From an uncultured Verrucomicrobia subdivision 3 bacterium (lineage in GTDB: Bacteria; Verrucomicrobiota; Verrucomicrobiia; Limisphaerales; UBA11358), in NCBI GenBank assembly GCA_903911825.1, contig CAIWFB010000336.1, positions 1 to 44,213 on the forward strand: a stretch of 44,213 nucleotides of DNA. The letters are read 5' to 3'. The notes below the pieces were generated by a model. That model saw only the letters and a list, made by a program, of their open reading frames with translations, ran no database searches and was not told where the DNA came from. This document shows positions 8,801-15,614 of this stretch, piece by piece; position 1 is the stretch's first letter, and each line of letters opens with the position of its first letter. Both the position numbers and the translations under genes were made by a program.

Positions 8801-8904
8801 AGGCGCTCTCGACGAACATTGCGGATGCGGCGGGCATCGTGTCGCTGGTAGATTCGAACGCCGTATCGTTCCCCAGCCGCTTCTACCGCGCATATTCGCC
8901 GTAA
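5869..8904 (+). CDS. secreted MBG/YDG-repeat exoprotein
   Basis: A 1011-aa protein with an N-terminal signal segment (about 1-28, hydrophobic FFILLGLFPSLAATA). It has an Ig-like part (about 30-230, including a Big-type PTGTVTFKDG segment), then six YDG-type units with KIYDGNT-like motifs near residues 242, 331, 415, 503, 588 and 676. These are followed by an MBG-like unit from about 750 (LSRPYATTNPVLMATYSGFV) and another Ig-like unit. A C-terminal module from about 941 reads QTYVIEASTDLLHWQAL ... FPSRFYRAYSP. Such proteins are exported and probably adhesive or surface-associated; no catalytic residues are seen. The C-terminal module recurs in the protein at 22822-25008 and may be a sorting or anchoring signal. 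Composition is extremely rich in T, N, A and S. A terminator follows. Confidence 0.85.
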   Translation: MQLGRTFKIVKTATFFILLGLFPSLAATAPSQLVFTTQPVGSTIGGNLGNLTVQLADKGGTNVLLSGTTIKIALNKNGGLTGVTNLNTDANGKVTFSNLSVNLPGTGYAFTAAATGLKSVTSTNFSVIKGNATIVETTSTNSAVYGQSITFTATVKAMAPATNLPTGTVTFKDGALTLGVVSINTNGTATFSTNKISAATASHIIASVYSGDANFNSNTASNLVQTVAKLSLTVSGILASNKIYDGNTNAALNFTNATLATLLTGDTVTLTTSGAKGIFVDKKVGNGKTVSVSGLVLGGSSAANYALNAPVLTANISARSLSLTARGVNKTYDGTANATATLTDNRLIGDVFTNGYTAAAFTNKNVGTAILINVNGLFIGGTDAGNYTLSNLNTTANANITPASLTVSGIVASNKIYDATTSATLNFTNANFVTVFIGDSVTLNATAAKGAFANKLAATGKTVQVSGLTLGGTNAGNYLLTQPTTIASITPRPLAITAKSANKVYDGTTTATATCTDTRVAGDLLTDSFTNAAFATKNVGTNLLVTVSGLAVSGTDAGNYSLTNLSALATNNITPATLTVIGTLANNKVYDRTTSATLNFSNATLTPVWAGDAVTLNAASATGLFANKTVGTGKTVTISGLTITGSNSVNYKLTQPTATADITARSLTLTAKGVNKAYDGNTNATVTLTDNRIAGDALTNSYANASFISQNVGTNILINVFGLSAAGTDATNYVLSATNTTATGNISAVTLTIAAANLSRPYATTNPVLMATYSGFVAGESSSNLTGAPAFTTTAKTNSNVGTYPITIAKGSLFSVNYSLKFTNGVLTVTKADTAALLSTTLNPALTNQNITFAANIKPLATSVLPPVGTIQFKCNGTNKLGNAVSVATSGLANLTVLASTLGQSNAVITAEYSDPAGNFAPSTNSLTQVIVSVVVPPVPSKISLAPSFGNGTVTASLSGTAGQTYVIEASTDLLHWQALSTNIADAAGIVSLVDSNAVSFPSRFYRAYSP
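6559..8115 (+). repeat. three tandem 519-bp higher-order repeats (A-B YDG pairs)
   Basis: Inside the exoprotein, units alternate between type A (TVSGILASNKIYDG...) and type B (RSLSLTARGVNKTYDG...). Each A-B pair is exactly 519 bp (173 codons): pair starts are at 6559, 7078 and 7597, and the array ends at 8115. The constant length with diverged DNA suggests old duplication of a two-domain block rather than recent slippage. Confidence 0.8.
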
Positions 8905-8925
8905 CGATTTGGTTCCTCACTAACT

Positions 8926-8959
8926 AGCGGAAGTTGTCTGCGGACAGCTTCCGCTTTTT
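8926..8959 (+). terminator. intrinsic terminator of the exoprotein gene
   Basis: A 13-bp stem with one G-U pair (8926-8938 with 8943-8955), a TGCG tetraloop and a following TTTTTATATTTT tract lies 22 bp after the stop codon. Confidence 0.9.
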
Positions 8960-9005
8960 ATATTTTCCCATGGACGCTTAAAACGATAAGCTGACGCACA
9001 TTTTT

Positions 9006-10832
9006 ATGGCTTTACCGAATCCTCAACCAAACGCGCCTGTTGTTCCTGTGGCCCCGCCCGCGCCTTCTGATTTCATCCGCGACATCGTCGCCGCGCACGT
9101 CAGCGAACACAAATACCCGCGCGTGCACACCCGTTTTCCGCCGGAGCCGAATGGCTACCTGCACATCGGTCACGCCAAGAGCATCTGCCTGAACTTCGGC
9201 ATCGCCCGCGAGTTCGGCGGCGTCTGCAACTTGCGAATGGACGACACGAACCCGACCAAGGAGGACATCGAATACGTCGAGTCTATCCAAGCAGATGTGA
9301 ATTGGCTCATCGGCGCGTGGGCGGAAGATCGGCTCGGCCTCAAGCAACACGGCAAGGAACCCGAAGCGAAAAGTGTTGAAGGCAAAGCGGACTTCTTCAT
9401 GCCGCCCGTGTTCGGCACTTCGGAAGCGGAACGCAAACATTCCGATGTGAAACTGGAGCCGTTTTACGCCAGCGATTACTTCGACCAGATCTACGAATTC
9501 GCCGTCGCGCTCATCAAGAAGGGCAAAGCCTTCGTCTGCGACATGACGCCGGATCAGACGGATGAATTCCGTCGCCTTGGCAAAGCCTCGCCGTTCCGCG
9601 ACCGTAGCGTGGAAGAAAATTTGGATCTCTTCACGCGCATGAAAAACGGGGAATTCCCCGATGGCACGCGCGTGCTCCGCGCCAAGATCATCGTGGACGC
9701 GCCGAATATCTGGCTGCGCGACCCGCTCATCTACCGCATCAAACACGCCGAGCATCATCAGACCGGTGCGAAATGGTGCATCTACCCGATGTATGATTTC
9801 GCGCATTGCTTGAGCGATTACATTGAAGGCATCACGCACTCCATCTGCACGCTGGAATTTGAAGTGCACCGTCCGCTTTACGATTGGATTCTCGAATCGC
9901 TCGAACTCGCCCGCCCCCTGCCCCATCAATACGAATTCGCCCGCCTCTCGCTCGGCTACACCGTGATGAGCAAGCGCAAGCTCATGCAACTCGTGGACGA
10001 AAATCTCGTCAGCGGTTGGAACGATCCGCGCATGCCCACCATCAGCGGCATCCGGCGTCGCGGGGTCACAGCGGAAGCGTTGCGCAATTTCGCCTACAAC
10101 ATCGGCATCACCAAATACAACGGCGTCACCGACGTCAGTGTGTTGGAACACGCCATCCGCGAAGACTTGAACAAACGCGCCCAACGCCGCCTCGCCGTGT
10201 TGCGCCCGATCAAAGTGGTGCTCACGAATTATCCTGAAGGCCAAGTTGAGGAACTCAACGCCATCAATAATCCGGAGAATCCCATTTCCGGTGGACGCAA
10301 GATTCCCTTCACGCGCGAAATCTACATCGAACGCGACGACTTTCAGGAAGTGCCGCCGCCGAAATTCTTCCGTCTCAAACCGGGTGGTGAAGTGCGATTG
10401 AAATACGCCTACATCATCAAGTGCGAGGAAGTCATCAAAGACGCCGCCGGCAACATCACCGAACTGCGTTGCACCGCCGACCTCGACAGCAAGAGCGGTG
10501 GAGCTACTGCGGGTCGTAAGATCAAAGGCACCATCCATTGGGTCAGTGCCGCGCACGCCGTGGACGCCGAAGTGCGCCTCTACGACCGCCTCTTCACCGT
10601 TGCGGAGCCGGATGCCGAAGGAGATTTCAAGCGGCATCTCAACCCGCATTCCCTCGAAGTCATCTCCGCCAAGTGCGAGCCCAGCTTGAAGGAAGCCAGC
10701 GCCGACGAACGTTACCAGTTCGAACGCCTCGCCTACTTCACCCTGGACTACGATGCCAAGCCCGGCCACCTCGTTTTCAACCGCACCATCACGTTGAAAG
10801 ACGCGTGGGCGAAGGAAGCCCAGAAGGGGTAA
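9006..10832 (+). CDS. glnS: glutaminyl-tRNA synthetase
   Basis: A 608-aa class I aminoacyl-tRNA synthetase charging tRNA-Gln with glutamine. The HIGH motif is H53-I-G-H56 in [15 protein letters not shown]; the KMSKS equivalent is VMSKRK at about 320-325. The conserved GlnRS segments [36 protein letters not shown] and [13 protein letters not shown] are intact, and the C-terminal beta-barrel anticodon-binding part ([10 protein letters not shown]-type) is present. Compared with the E. coli enzyme there is an insertion of roughly 40-45 mostly charged residues at about 102-151, before YASDYFDQ. The protein is longer than the E. coli enzyme (about 550 aa) for this reason. The next gene starts 2 bp after the stop. 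Confidence 0.97.
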   Translation: MALPNPQPNAPVVPVAPPAPSDFIRDIVAAHVSEHKYPRVHTRFPPEPNGYLHIGHAKSICLNFGIAREFGGVCNLRMDDTNPTKEDIEYVESIQADVNWLIGAWAEDRLGLKQHGKEPEAKSVEGKADFFMPPVFGTSEAERKHSDVKLEPFYASDYFDQIYEFAVALIKKGKAFVCDMTPDQTDEFRRLGKASPFRDRSVEENLDLFTRMKNGEFPDGTRVLRAKIIVDAPNIWLRDPLIYRIKHAEHHQTGAKWCIYPMYDFAHCLSDYIEGITHSICTLEFEVHRPLYDWILESLELARPLPHQYEFARLSLGYTVMSKRKLMQLVDENLVSGWNDPRMPTISGIRRRGVTAEALRNFAYNIGITKYNGVTDVSVLEHAIREDLNKRAQRRLAVLRPIKVVLTNYPEGQVEELNAINNPENPISGGRKIPFTREIYIERDDFQEVPPPKFFRLKPGGEVRLKYAYIIKCEEVIKDAAGNITELRCTADLDSKSGGATAGRKIKGTIHWVSAAHAVDAEVRLYDRLFTVAEPDAEGDFKRHLNPHSLEVISAKCEPSLKEASADERYQFERLAYFTLDYDAKPGHLVFNRTITLKDAWAKEAQKG

Positions 10833-10834
10833 AG

Positions 10835-11473
10835 ATGAAACTAAAGCAGACGAAGCCTTCGCTTGCTGAAATGAATTCTGTCTTGAACGGAACTGCCAGC
10901 TTACTCGATTTGCTTATTAAAGATGCAAACGTCGCACTAAAAGAAGCAAGAGAAGCTAACGACGAATTGAAAACATATCGTCGCAGAATTTTAGTCCGAG
11001 CCCTCTTTGCTCTAATTGAAGGCCAATGTTTTTGCCATCGAAATTTGATGCTTACATGCGCCCCGCTATTGGACTACAAGTTCTCGCCTGATGAATTTCT
11101 AAAACTCGAAGAATTAAGAGAAGTGCATGACACCACAACAGGTAAACTTAGGGAGGTGAAAAACTGGCTAAAGACAGAAGAGAGCTTGAAGATTTCATTT
11201 GAATGGACCGCCAAAGTTTTTGGAACGGAATTTAAGCTTGATACAAAATCCGACGGTTACCAAGCACTGCTCGAAACCAAGCAAATTCGGGATGCGTTGA
11301 TGCACCCCAAGAAAACTTCAAGTTTAGTAATAGGTGATTTTCAGTTTAGTAGGATTGAAAAAGCGCTGGAATGGTTTCTGAGTGAATATCACCGATACAA
11401 CCAAAAAGTCTCAGACATTCGCTCAAGTGATTTAATAAAGTTAACCATAAAACGCCTTCCTCAGGAGTCGTAA
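10835..11473 (+). CDS. HEPN-like domain protein (putative RNase), coupled to glnS
   Basis: A 212-aa, mostly helical, charged protein. The ATG at 10835 has an excellent ribosome site (AAGGGG, 6 nt spacing) lying inside the last glnS codons, so an upstream in-frame ATG at 10538 is rejected. Near the C-terminus R152-DALM-H157 fits the R-x4-6-H signature of HEPN RNases, and an earlier helix carries RALFALIEG (55-63). HEPN proteins often act as toxins or in defence, cutting RNA. No antitoxin partner (such as MNT) is adjacent. The gene is visibly more A/T-rich than glnS, suggesting it was acquired. The HEPN assignment rests on the short motif plus fold character; it could be another helical family. 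Confidence 0.6.
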   Translation: MKLKQTKPSLAEMNSVLNGTASLLDLLIKDANVALKEAREANDELKTYRRRILVRALFALIEGQCFCHRNLMLTCAPLLDYKFSPDEFLKLEELREVHDTTTGKLREVKNWLKTEESLKISFEWTAKVFGTEFKLDTKSDGYQALLETKQIRDALMHPKKTSSLVIGDFQFSRIEKALEWFLSEYHRYNQKVSDIRSSDLIKLTIKRLPQES

Positions 11474-11690
11474 ATTTCGCATCAATCTTGGATAGCAGCA
11501 GACTTAGATTTATGTAGCGAGGAAATCCGAGCGATAGCTAAATTTATTTACGCACTCGGACCGACTGTGCCGTTGACGAATTTAGAAAATGTCGTGGCTC
11601 TAGACTTTAGTTTCAAGACGGTGCGGCTATGACAGCAGGGCGATTTTTTGCTTTGGAATCGCGGGGGGCAGGTTAGCTTACGACCACTTT

Positions 11691-12503
11691 ATGAATGCGA
11701 TGGCTCGGCGATTTTTTAAGACAAAATTCTTGGCGCTGCTGTTTGTTCTGGGCGGCGGACTGGTCGCGTGTGGCGGGCCGGTGGAAGAACATTTCGCCAC
11801 GCTCACGGTGCAAAACGAGACTTACACGAACGTGATCATCACGAAGGTTTCCAAGACGGATGTGTTTTTCCAACATGCGCGCGGGATGGGGAATGTGAAG
11901 TTGAAGAATCTTTCGCCGGAGTTGCAAAAACATTTCACGTTCAATCCTAGCGAGGCGGCGAAAGTCGAAAAGGCGCAGGCGGCGGCCAATGCGGAATTGC
12001 ATAAACAATCGGTGCGCGCGCCGCGACTGAACCCCGAGGCTTACGCTCGCGAACCCGAGGTGCAAGTGCCGGAGGGCTTGGAGGTGGGCAAGAAATTTCC
12101 AGGTTTCGAGGTGATGGATCTGAGTGGCCAGGCGCTGTCGGTGGCGGGCTTTCGCGGCAAAGTGGTGTTGCTTGATATTTGGGCGACGTGGTGCGGGCCG
12201 TGTCGGCAGGCGTTGCCGGATGTGCAGGCGACGTATCAGCAATTCCACAGTCAGAGTTTTGAGGTCATCGGCATCAGTCTGGACGAGGACCGGAAAACGT
12301 TGGACCGATTCATCCAACAAGCGGGCCTGCCGTGGCCGCAGTATTTTGATGGCGGCGGCTGGGATAATAAATTGGCGAAGCAATACGGCGTGCGCAGTAT
12401 TCCAGCGACCTTTCTCTTGAACCAGCGCGGCGTAATCATCGCGAAAAATCTGCACGGCGACGATTTGGCGAGAGCTGTGGCGCGCGCGGTGACGAAACCA
12501 TAA
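11691..12503 (+). CDS. TlpA-like thioredoxin-fold lipoprotein
   Basis: A 270-aa lipoprotein: the hydrophobic N-terminus ends in the lipobox LVAC with C27. Residues about 35-85 (TLTVQNETYTNVIITKV ... GNVKLKNLSPELQKHF) form a small beta-rich module seen before enzymes in Verrucomicrobia and Planctomycetes. Residues about 125-270 are a TlpA/ResA-type thioredoxin domain with W167-C168-G-P-C171, a GISLDED strand and a cis-Pro loop (SIPATFLLN). It should act as a membrane-anchored thiol-disulfide reductase outside the cytoplasm, for example in cytochrome c maturation, though no such genes are nearby. The 217 bp upstream hold no gene. An in-frame ATG at 11700 is an alternative start. Confidence 0.88.
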   Translation: MNAMARRFFKTKFLALLFVLGGGLVACGGPVEEHFATLTVQNETYTNVIITKVSKTDVFFQHARGMGNVKLKNLSPELQKHFTFNPSEAAKVEKAQAAANAELHKQSVRAPRLNPEAYAREPEVQVPEGLEVGKKFPGFEVMDLSGQALSVAGFRGKVVLLDIWATWCGPCRQALPDVQATYQQFHSQSFEVIGISLDEDRKTLDRFIQQAGLPWPQYFDGGGWDNKLAKQYGVRSIPATFLLNQRGVIIAKNLHGDDLARAVARAVTKP

Positions 12504-12556
12504 ACTCAGGCAGGCGGCGGCAGTAACATCCTCAGCTAACCGTCCGTCTGGATGGC

Positions 12557-13549
12557 ATGAGAACCAAAATGTTCTGGGTAGCGCGGGTGTGGCTGGCGTT
12601 TAGTTTCACCAGTTCGGCGGAGGGTTTGAACTACGATCCGCTGGCGGTGCAGTTCGCGGCCGCACCCAAAATCGTGGACCTCACCGTGCACGATGCGACC
12701 CGGAATCGAGATCTGCCCATCCGCGTTTATCTACCCACGAATCCCGCGCCCGTGCCGGTGATTCTTTTCAGCCACGGGTTGGGTGGGAATCGCGAGAACA
12801 GCCAATATCTCGGCGAACATTGGGCGGCGCGCGGTTACGTCTGCGTGTTTCTGCAACATCCCGGCAGCGATGATTCCGTCTGGAAAAACACGCCCGGCGG
12901 CAAAAGGATGCAAGCGATGAATAGCGCTGCGTCGCTGGATAATTTTCTCCTGCGCGTGAAAGATGTGCCGGTGGTGCTGGATCAATTGGAGCGGTGGAAC
13001 AAGCAGACGAATCACGCGCTGGCCGGGCGGATGGATCTGAAAAAGGTCGGCATGTCGGGGCATTCGTTTGGCGCCGTGACGACGCAAGCGGTGAGCGGAC
13101 AGTCCACGATGCAAGGCGACCAACGGTTCACCGATCCGCGCATCACGGCGGCGATTGCGTTCAGCCCCAGCAAACCGAAAGCGGGCAGTGCGGCGAAGGC
13201 TTTTGGCAATGTGAAAATTCCTTGGTTACTGATGACGGGCACCAAAGACACCGCGCCTATCGGCAACACTTCCGTAGCCGATCGGCTCGCGGTTTATCCC
13301 AATCTTAAAGGCGCGGCGAAGTATGAAGTGGTGCTGCACGACGCGGAGCATTCCGCTTTTACCGACCGTCCCCTGCCCGGCGAAAAGGTCCCGCGCAACC
13401 CGAATCATCATCGCGTCATACTGGCGCTTTCGACGGCGTTCTGGGACGCAAATCTGAAAGGCGACGCCGCCGCGCGGGCCTGGCTCGAGGGGGCGGGCCC
13501 ACGTTCGGTCATGGAGACGGAAGACAATTGGCAGTGGGCGGCGCATTGA
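12557..13549 (+). CDS. secreted alpha/beta-hydrolase (chlorophyllase/PAF-acetylhydrolase-like)
   Basis: A 330-aa protein with a signal-like N-terminus. The oxyanion segment ILFSHGLGGNRENSQYL is followed by the nucleophile elbow G-H-S170-F-G; D231 (GTKDTAP) and H265 (DAEHSAF) complete a likely Ser-Asp-His triad. The HGLGG/GHSFG pattern with a long cap fits the dienelactone hydrolase/PAF-acetylhydrolase-like esterases, which cleave short or activated esters. It is predicted to be exported. The natural substrate cannot be told from sequence. The following gene starts about 100 bp later. Confidence 0.82.
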   Translation: MRTKMFWVARVWLAFSFTSSAEGLNYDPLAVQFAAAPKIVDLTVHDATRNRDLPIRVYLPTNPAPVPVILFSHGLGGNRENSQYLGEHWAARGYVCVFLQHPGSDDSVWKNTPGGKRMQAMNSAASLDNFLLRVKDVPVVLDQLERWNKQTNHALAGRMDLKKVGMSGHSFGAVTTQAVSGQSTMQGDQRFTDPRITAAIAFSPSKPKAGSAAKAFGNVKIPWLLMTGTKDTAPIGNTSVADRLAVYPNLKGAAKYEVVLHDAEHSAFTDRPLPGEKVPRNPNHHRVILALSTAFWDANLKGDAAARAWLEGAGPRSVMETEDNWQWAAH

Positions 13550-13651
13550 GGCCATTCCGTAAGTAATCTTCAGGTTCGCGTGGCCGCGCAACTTTCCCGG
13601 CGGAATGGAGTTTTACACTGGGTAACTATGCGATTACCCATTTGCCGACCT

Positions 13652-14206
13652 ATGAAATCATTGCGCCTGCTGTTGCTGTTGACCTTGGGCTATTTCACCT
13701 GCGCCGCCCACGCCCAAGACACCAACCAACTCAAAACGCAGCTTGGCGTTTTTGAAACCAAGACCGGCGTGGTGCTGGTGAAAGGTTACGAACACATCGG
13801 CAATCTGAACGCGGCGGACGTGATTTCGGTGGGCATCAAGGAATCCACCGACGTCAGCAACGGCCACAAAGTTTATGGCCTCACCATCGGTCTCACCGGC
13901 AGCGGCGAAGGCCGCGAACGCATCTACGTAGACGACGAGGAAGTGGACGCCCTTCTCGCAGGCATTTATTACCTCATCAAGATTGATTACGACGTGACAA
14001 CGCTGCCGAGTTTTGAAGCGAGCTTTGCCACGAAATCCGGCCTGCGCATCTGCGCGCACAGTCTGCGACGCGAAGGCGGCATCCAACCGTATCTCCAATA
14101 TTGTGACCGCCCGAAAATCGCGCTGACCTCCATGCAGATGAACGAACTTTACGAACTTATTGAAACGGCTAAGAAACATTTGGACGCGCTCAAGGCGGCG
14201 AAGTGA
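13652..14206 (+). CDS. conserved secreted protein of unknown function
   Basis: 184 aa from ATG 13652, where a clean signal peptide begins (MKSLRLLLLLTLGYFTCAAHA, mature end near AQD). Upstream in-frame starts at 13580 and 13628 would place extra residues before the signal and are less likely. The mature part contains FETKTGVVLVKGYEHIGNL, EVDALLAGIYYLIKID and FEASFATKSGL, and ends in a helical stretch (MNELYELIETAKKHLDALKA). No catalytic motif is seen and I do not recognise a named domain. The TfoX-domain gene starts 2 bp after the stop, so the two are probably cotranscribed. Confidence 0.75.
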   Translation: MKSLRLLLLLTLGYFTCAAHAQDTNQLKTQLGVFETKTGVVLVKGYEHIGNLNAADVISVGIKESTDVSNGHKVYGLTIGLTGSGEGRERIYVDDEEVDALLAGIYYLIKIDYDVTTLPSFEASFATKSGLRICAHSLRREGGIQPYLQYCDRPKIALTSMQMNELYELIETAKKHLDALKAAK

Positions 14207-14208
14207 CT

Positions 14209-14565
14209 ATGGCCGATGACTCCTTCAAAGAATTTGTGCTCGATCAATTGAGCGCCCTGCCCGACCTGCGCGCGAGGGCTATGTTCGGCGCGCACGGGCT
14301 GTATTCGGACGATAAATTTTTCGCCATCCTCGACGAAGGGCGGCTGTTCTTCAAAACCGATGCCGCCACGCAGACGGAATACACCGAACGCGGCATGGGG
14401 CCGTTCACCTACGAGATGCAGGGGCAAACCAAGTCCATGGCGTATCACGAGGTGCCGCCGGACGTCTTGGAAAATCCCCACGAACTCACGCTATGGGCGC
14501 GGCGGGCAATGCTCTTAGCGAAGACCAAAAAGCCGACTAAGAAACCTCGCCGCGTGGCCACTTGA
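14209..14565 (+). CDS. TfoX N-terminal domain protein
   Basis: A 118-aa protein (start ATG 14209; a GTG at 14203 is also in frame) with the TfoX/Sxy N-terminal pattern: FVLDQLSALPDLRARAMFGA, HGLYSDDKFFAILDEGRLF, KTD and a later PFTYEMQGQTKSMAYHEVP. The tail is lysine-rich (KTKKPTKKPRR). In gammaproteobacteria TfoX regulates competence, but stand-alone N-terminal domain proteins are widespread and their role is largely unknown. The common C-terminal TfoX domain is absent. Confidence 0.85.
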   Translation: MADDSFKEFVLDQLSALPDLRARAMFGAHGLYSDDKFFAILDEGRLFFKTDAATQTEYTERGMGPFTYEMQGQTKSMAYHEVPPDVLENPHELTLWARRAMLLAKTKKPTKKPRRVAT

Positions 14566-14633
14566 GGCCACACGTTTGTCACAATTTTTCATTTGGCGCA
14601 GGTGGCTGACGGTATAATTTGTCTCCAAGGTTT

Positions 14634-15593
14634 ATGAAACAAACACGTCGCCAATTTGTCCGCACTCTCTTTGTCGCCACTGCGCAAGCTGCCGTCGTAG
14701 GCGCGTTGCTGCCGCGCCACTTATTCGCCGCCGATGCGCAAGCGGGCGGGGTGAACTTCCTCATTGTCGGCGATTGGGGCCGCGAAGGTGACCCGACCCA
14801 ACGCCGCGTGGCCGAGCAGATGGGCCTCGCAGGTCAGGCGATTGGCGCGAAGTTCGTCATCTCCGTCGGCGATAATTTCTACGAACACGGCGTGAAATCC
14901 GTGGACGACCCGCAATGGCAAACGTCGTTCGAGAAGATCTACACCGCGCCGTCACTGCAAGTGCCGTGGCACGTCATTCTTGGCAATCACGATTACGGTG
15001 GCAATTGCGACGCGCAGATTGCTTACAGCCAAGTCAGTAAACGCTGGCACATGCCCGCTCGTTATTTCACCCGCACCGAACGCATCGACGAAAAAACCAC
15101 GGCGGAGTTTTTCTACCTCGATACCACGCCGATGGTTTTAGGCAGCGTCGCCATTCCAACGCCCAACACCAGCAAACATCGCGAGTATAGCGAGAAACAA
15201 GTCGTCTGGCTCGAGGCCGCACTTGCCGCTTCTAACGCGCCGTGGAAGATCGTCATCGCGCATCACCCGGTTTATTCCGGTGGCATCCACGGCGACACGC
15301 CCTACGTCATCCAACACATCCTCCCGTTGCTCGAAAAATATCAGGTGCAAGCTTACTTCAACGGCCATGACCACGACTTGCAACATCTGCAAGCCGGTAA
15401 AATCAATCTCTTCTGTTCCGGCGCCGGTTCCACGGTGCGGGAAACCAAGCACACCGCGCACACCAAGTTCGCCAAAGGCAGTTGCTCCGGTTTTGTCGCG
15501 GTCGCGTTGCAGGCCGACAAATTGGAAGTGCGCATGCTCGATGATCACGGGCAGATGCTCTACACCACCACCGTGCCGCGTAACCAAGCCTGA
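14634..15593 (+). CDS. Tat-exported metallophosphatase, tartrate-resistant acid phosphatase type
   Basis: 319 aa from ATG 14634. R5-R6 in TRRQFVRTLF followed by a hydrophobic stretch is a twin-arginine signal. The dinuclear metal ligands appear in order: G46-D47-W-G, G79-D80-N-F-Y83, G117-N-H-D120, AHHPVY and NGHDHDLQ. The segments YTAPSLQVPWHVILGNHDY and AQIAYSQVSKRW closely resemble animal TRAP/type-5 acid phosphatase. It would hydrolyse phosphomonoesters after folding with metal in the cytoplasm and export by Tat. The upstream ATG at 14619 is less likely because it only extends the signal. A GH43-GH16 gene follows after 21 bp. Confidence 0.9.
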   Translation: MKQTRRQFVRTLFVATAQAAVVGALLPRHLFAADAQAGGVNFLIVGDWGREGDPTQRRVAEQMGLAGQAIGAKFVISVGDNFYEHGVKSVDDPQWQTSFEKIYTAPSLQVPWHVILGNHDYGGNCDAQIAYSQVSKRWHMPARYFTRTERIDEKTTAEFFYLDTTPMVLGSVAIPTPNTSKHREYSEKQVVWLEAALAASNAPWKIVIAHHPVYSGGIHGDTPYVIQHILPLLEKYQVQAYFNGHDHDLQHLQAGKINLFCSGAGSTVRETKHTAHTKFAKGSCSGFVAVALQADKLEVRMLDDHGQMLYTTTVPRNQA

Positions 15594-15614
15594 CACCGAC
15601 GCGTCCGTTCCATC

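Noticed and set aside
9012-10769. 585-aa minus-strand ORF
   Set aside because: Antisense to glnS, whose plus-strand frame is unmistakably conserved.
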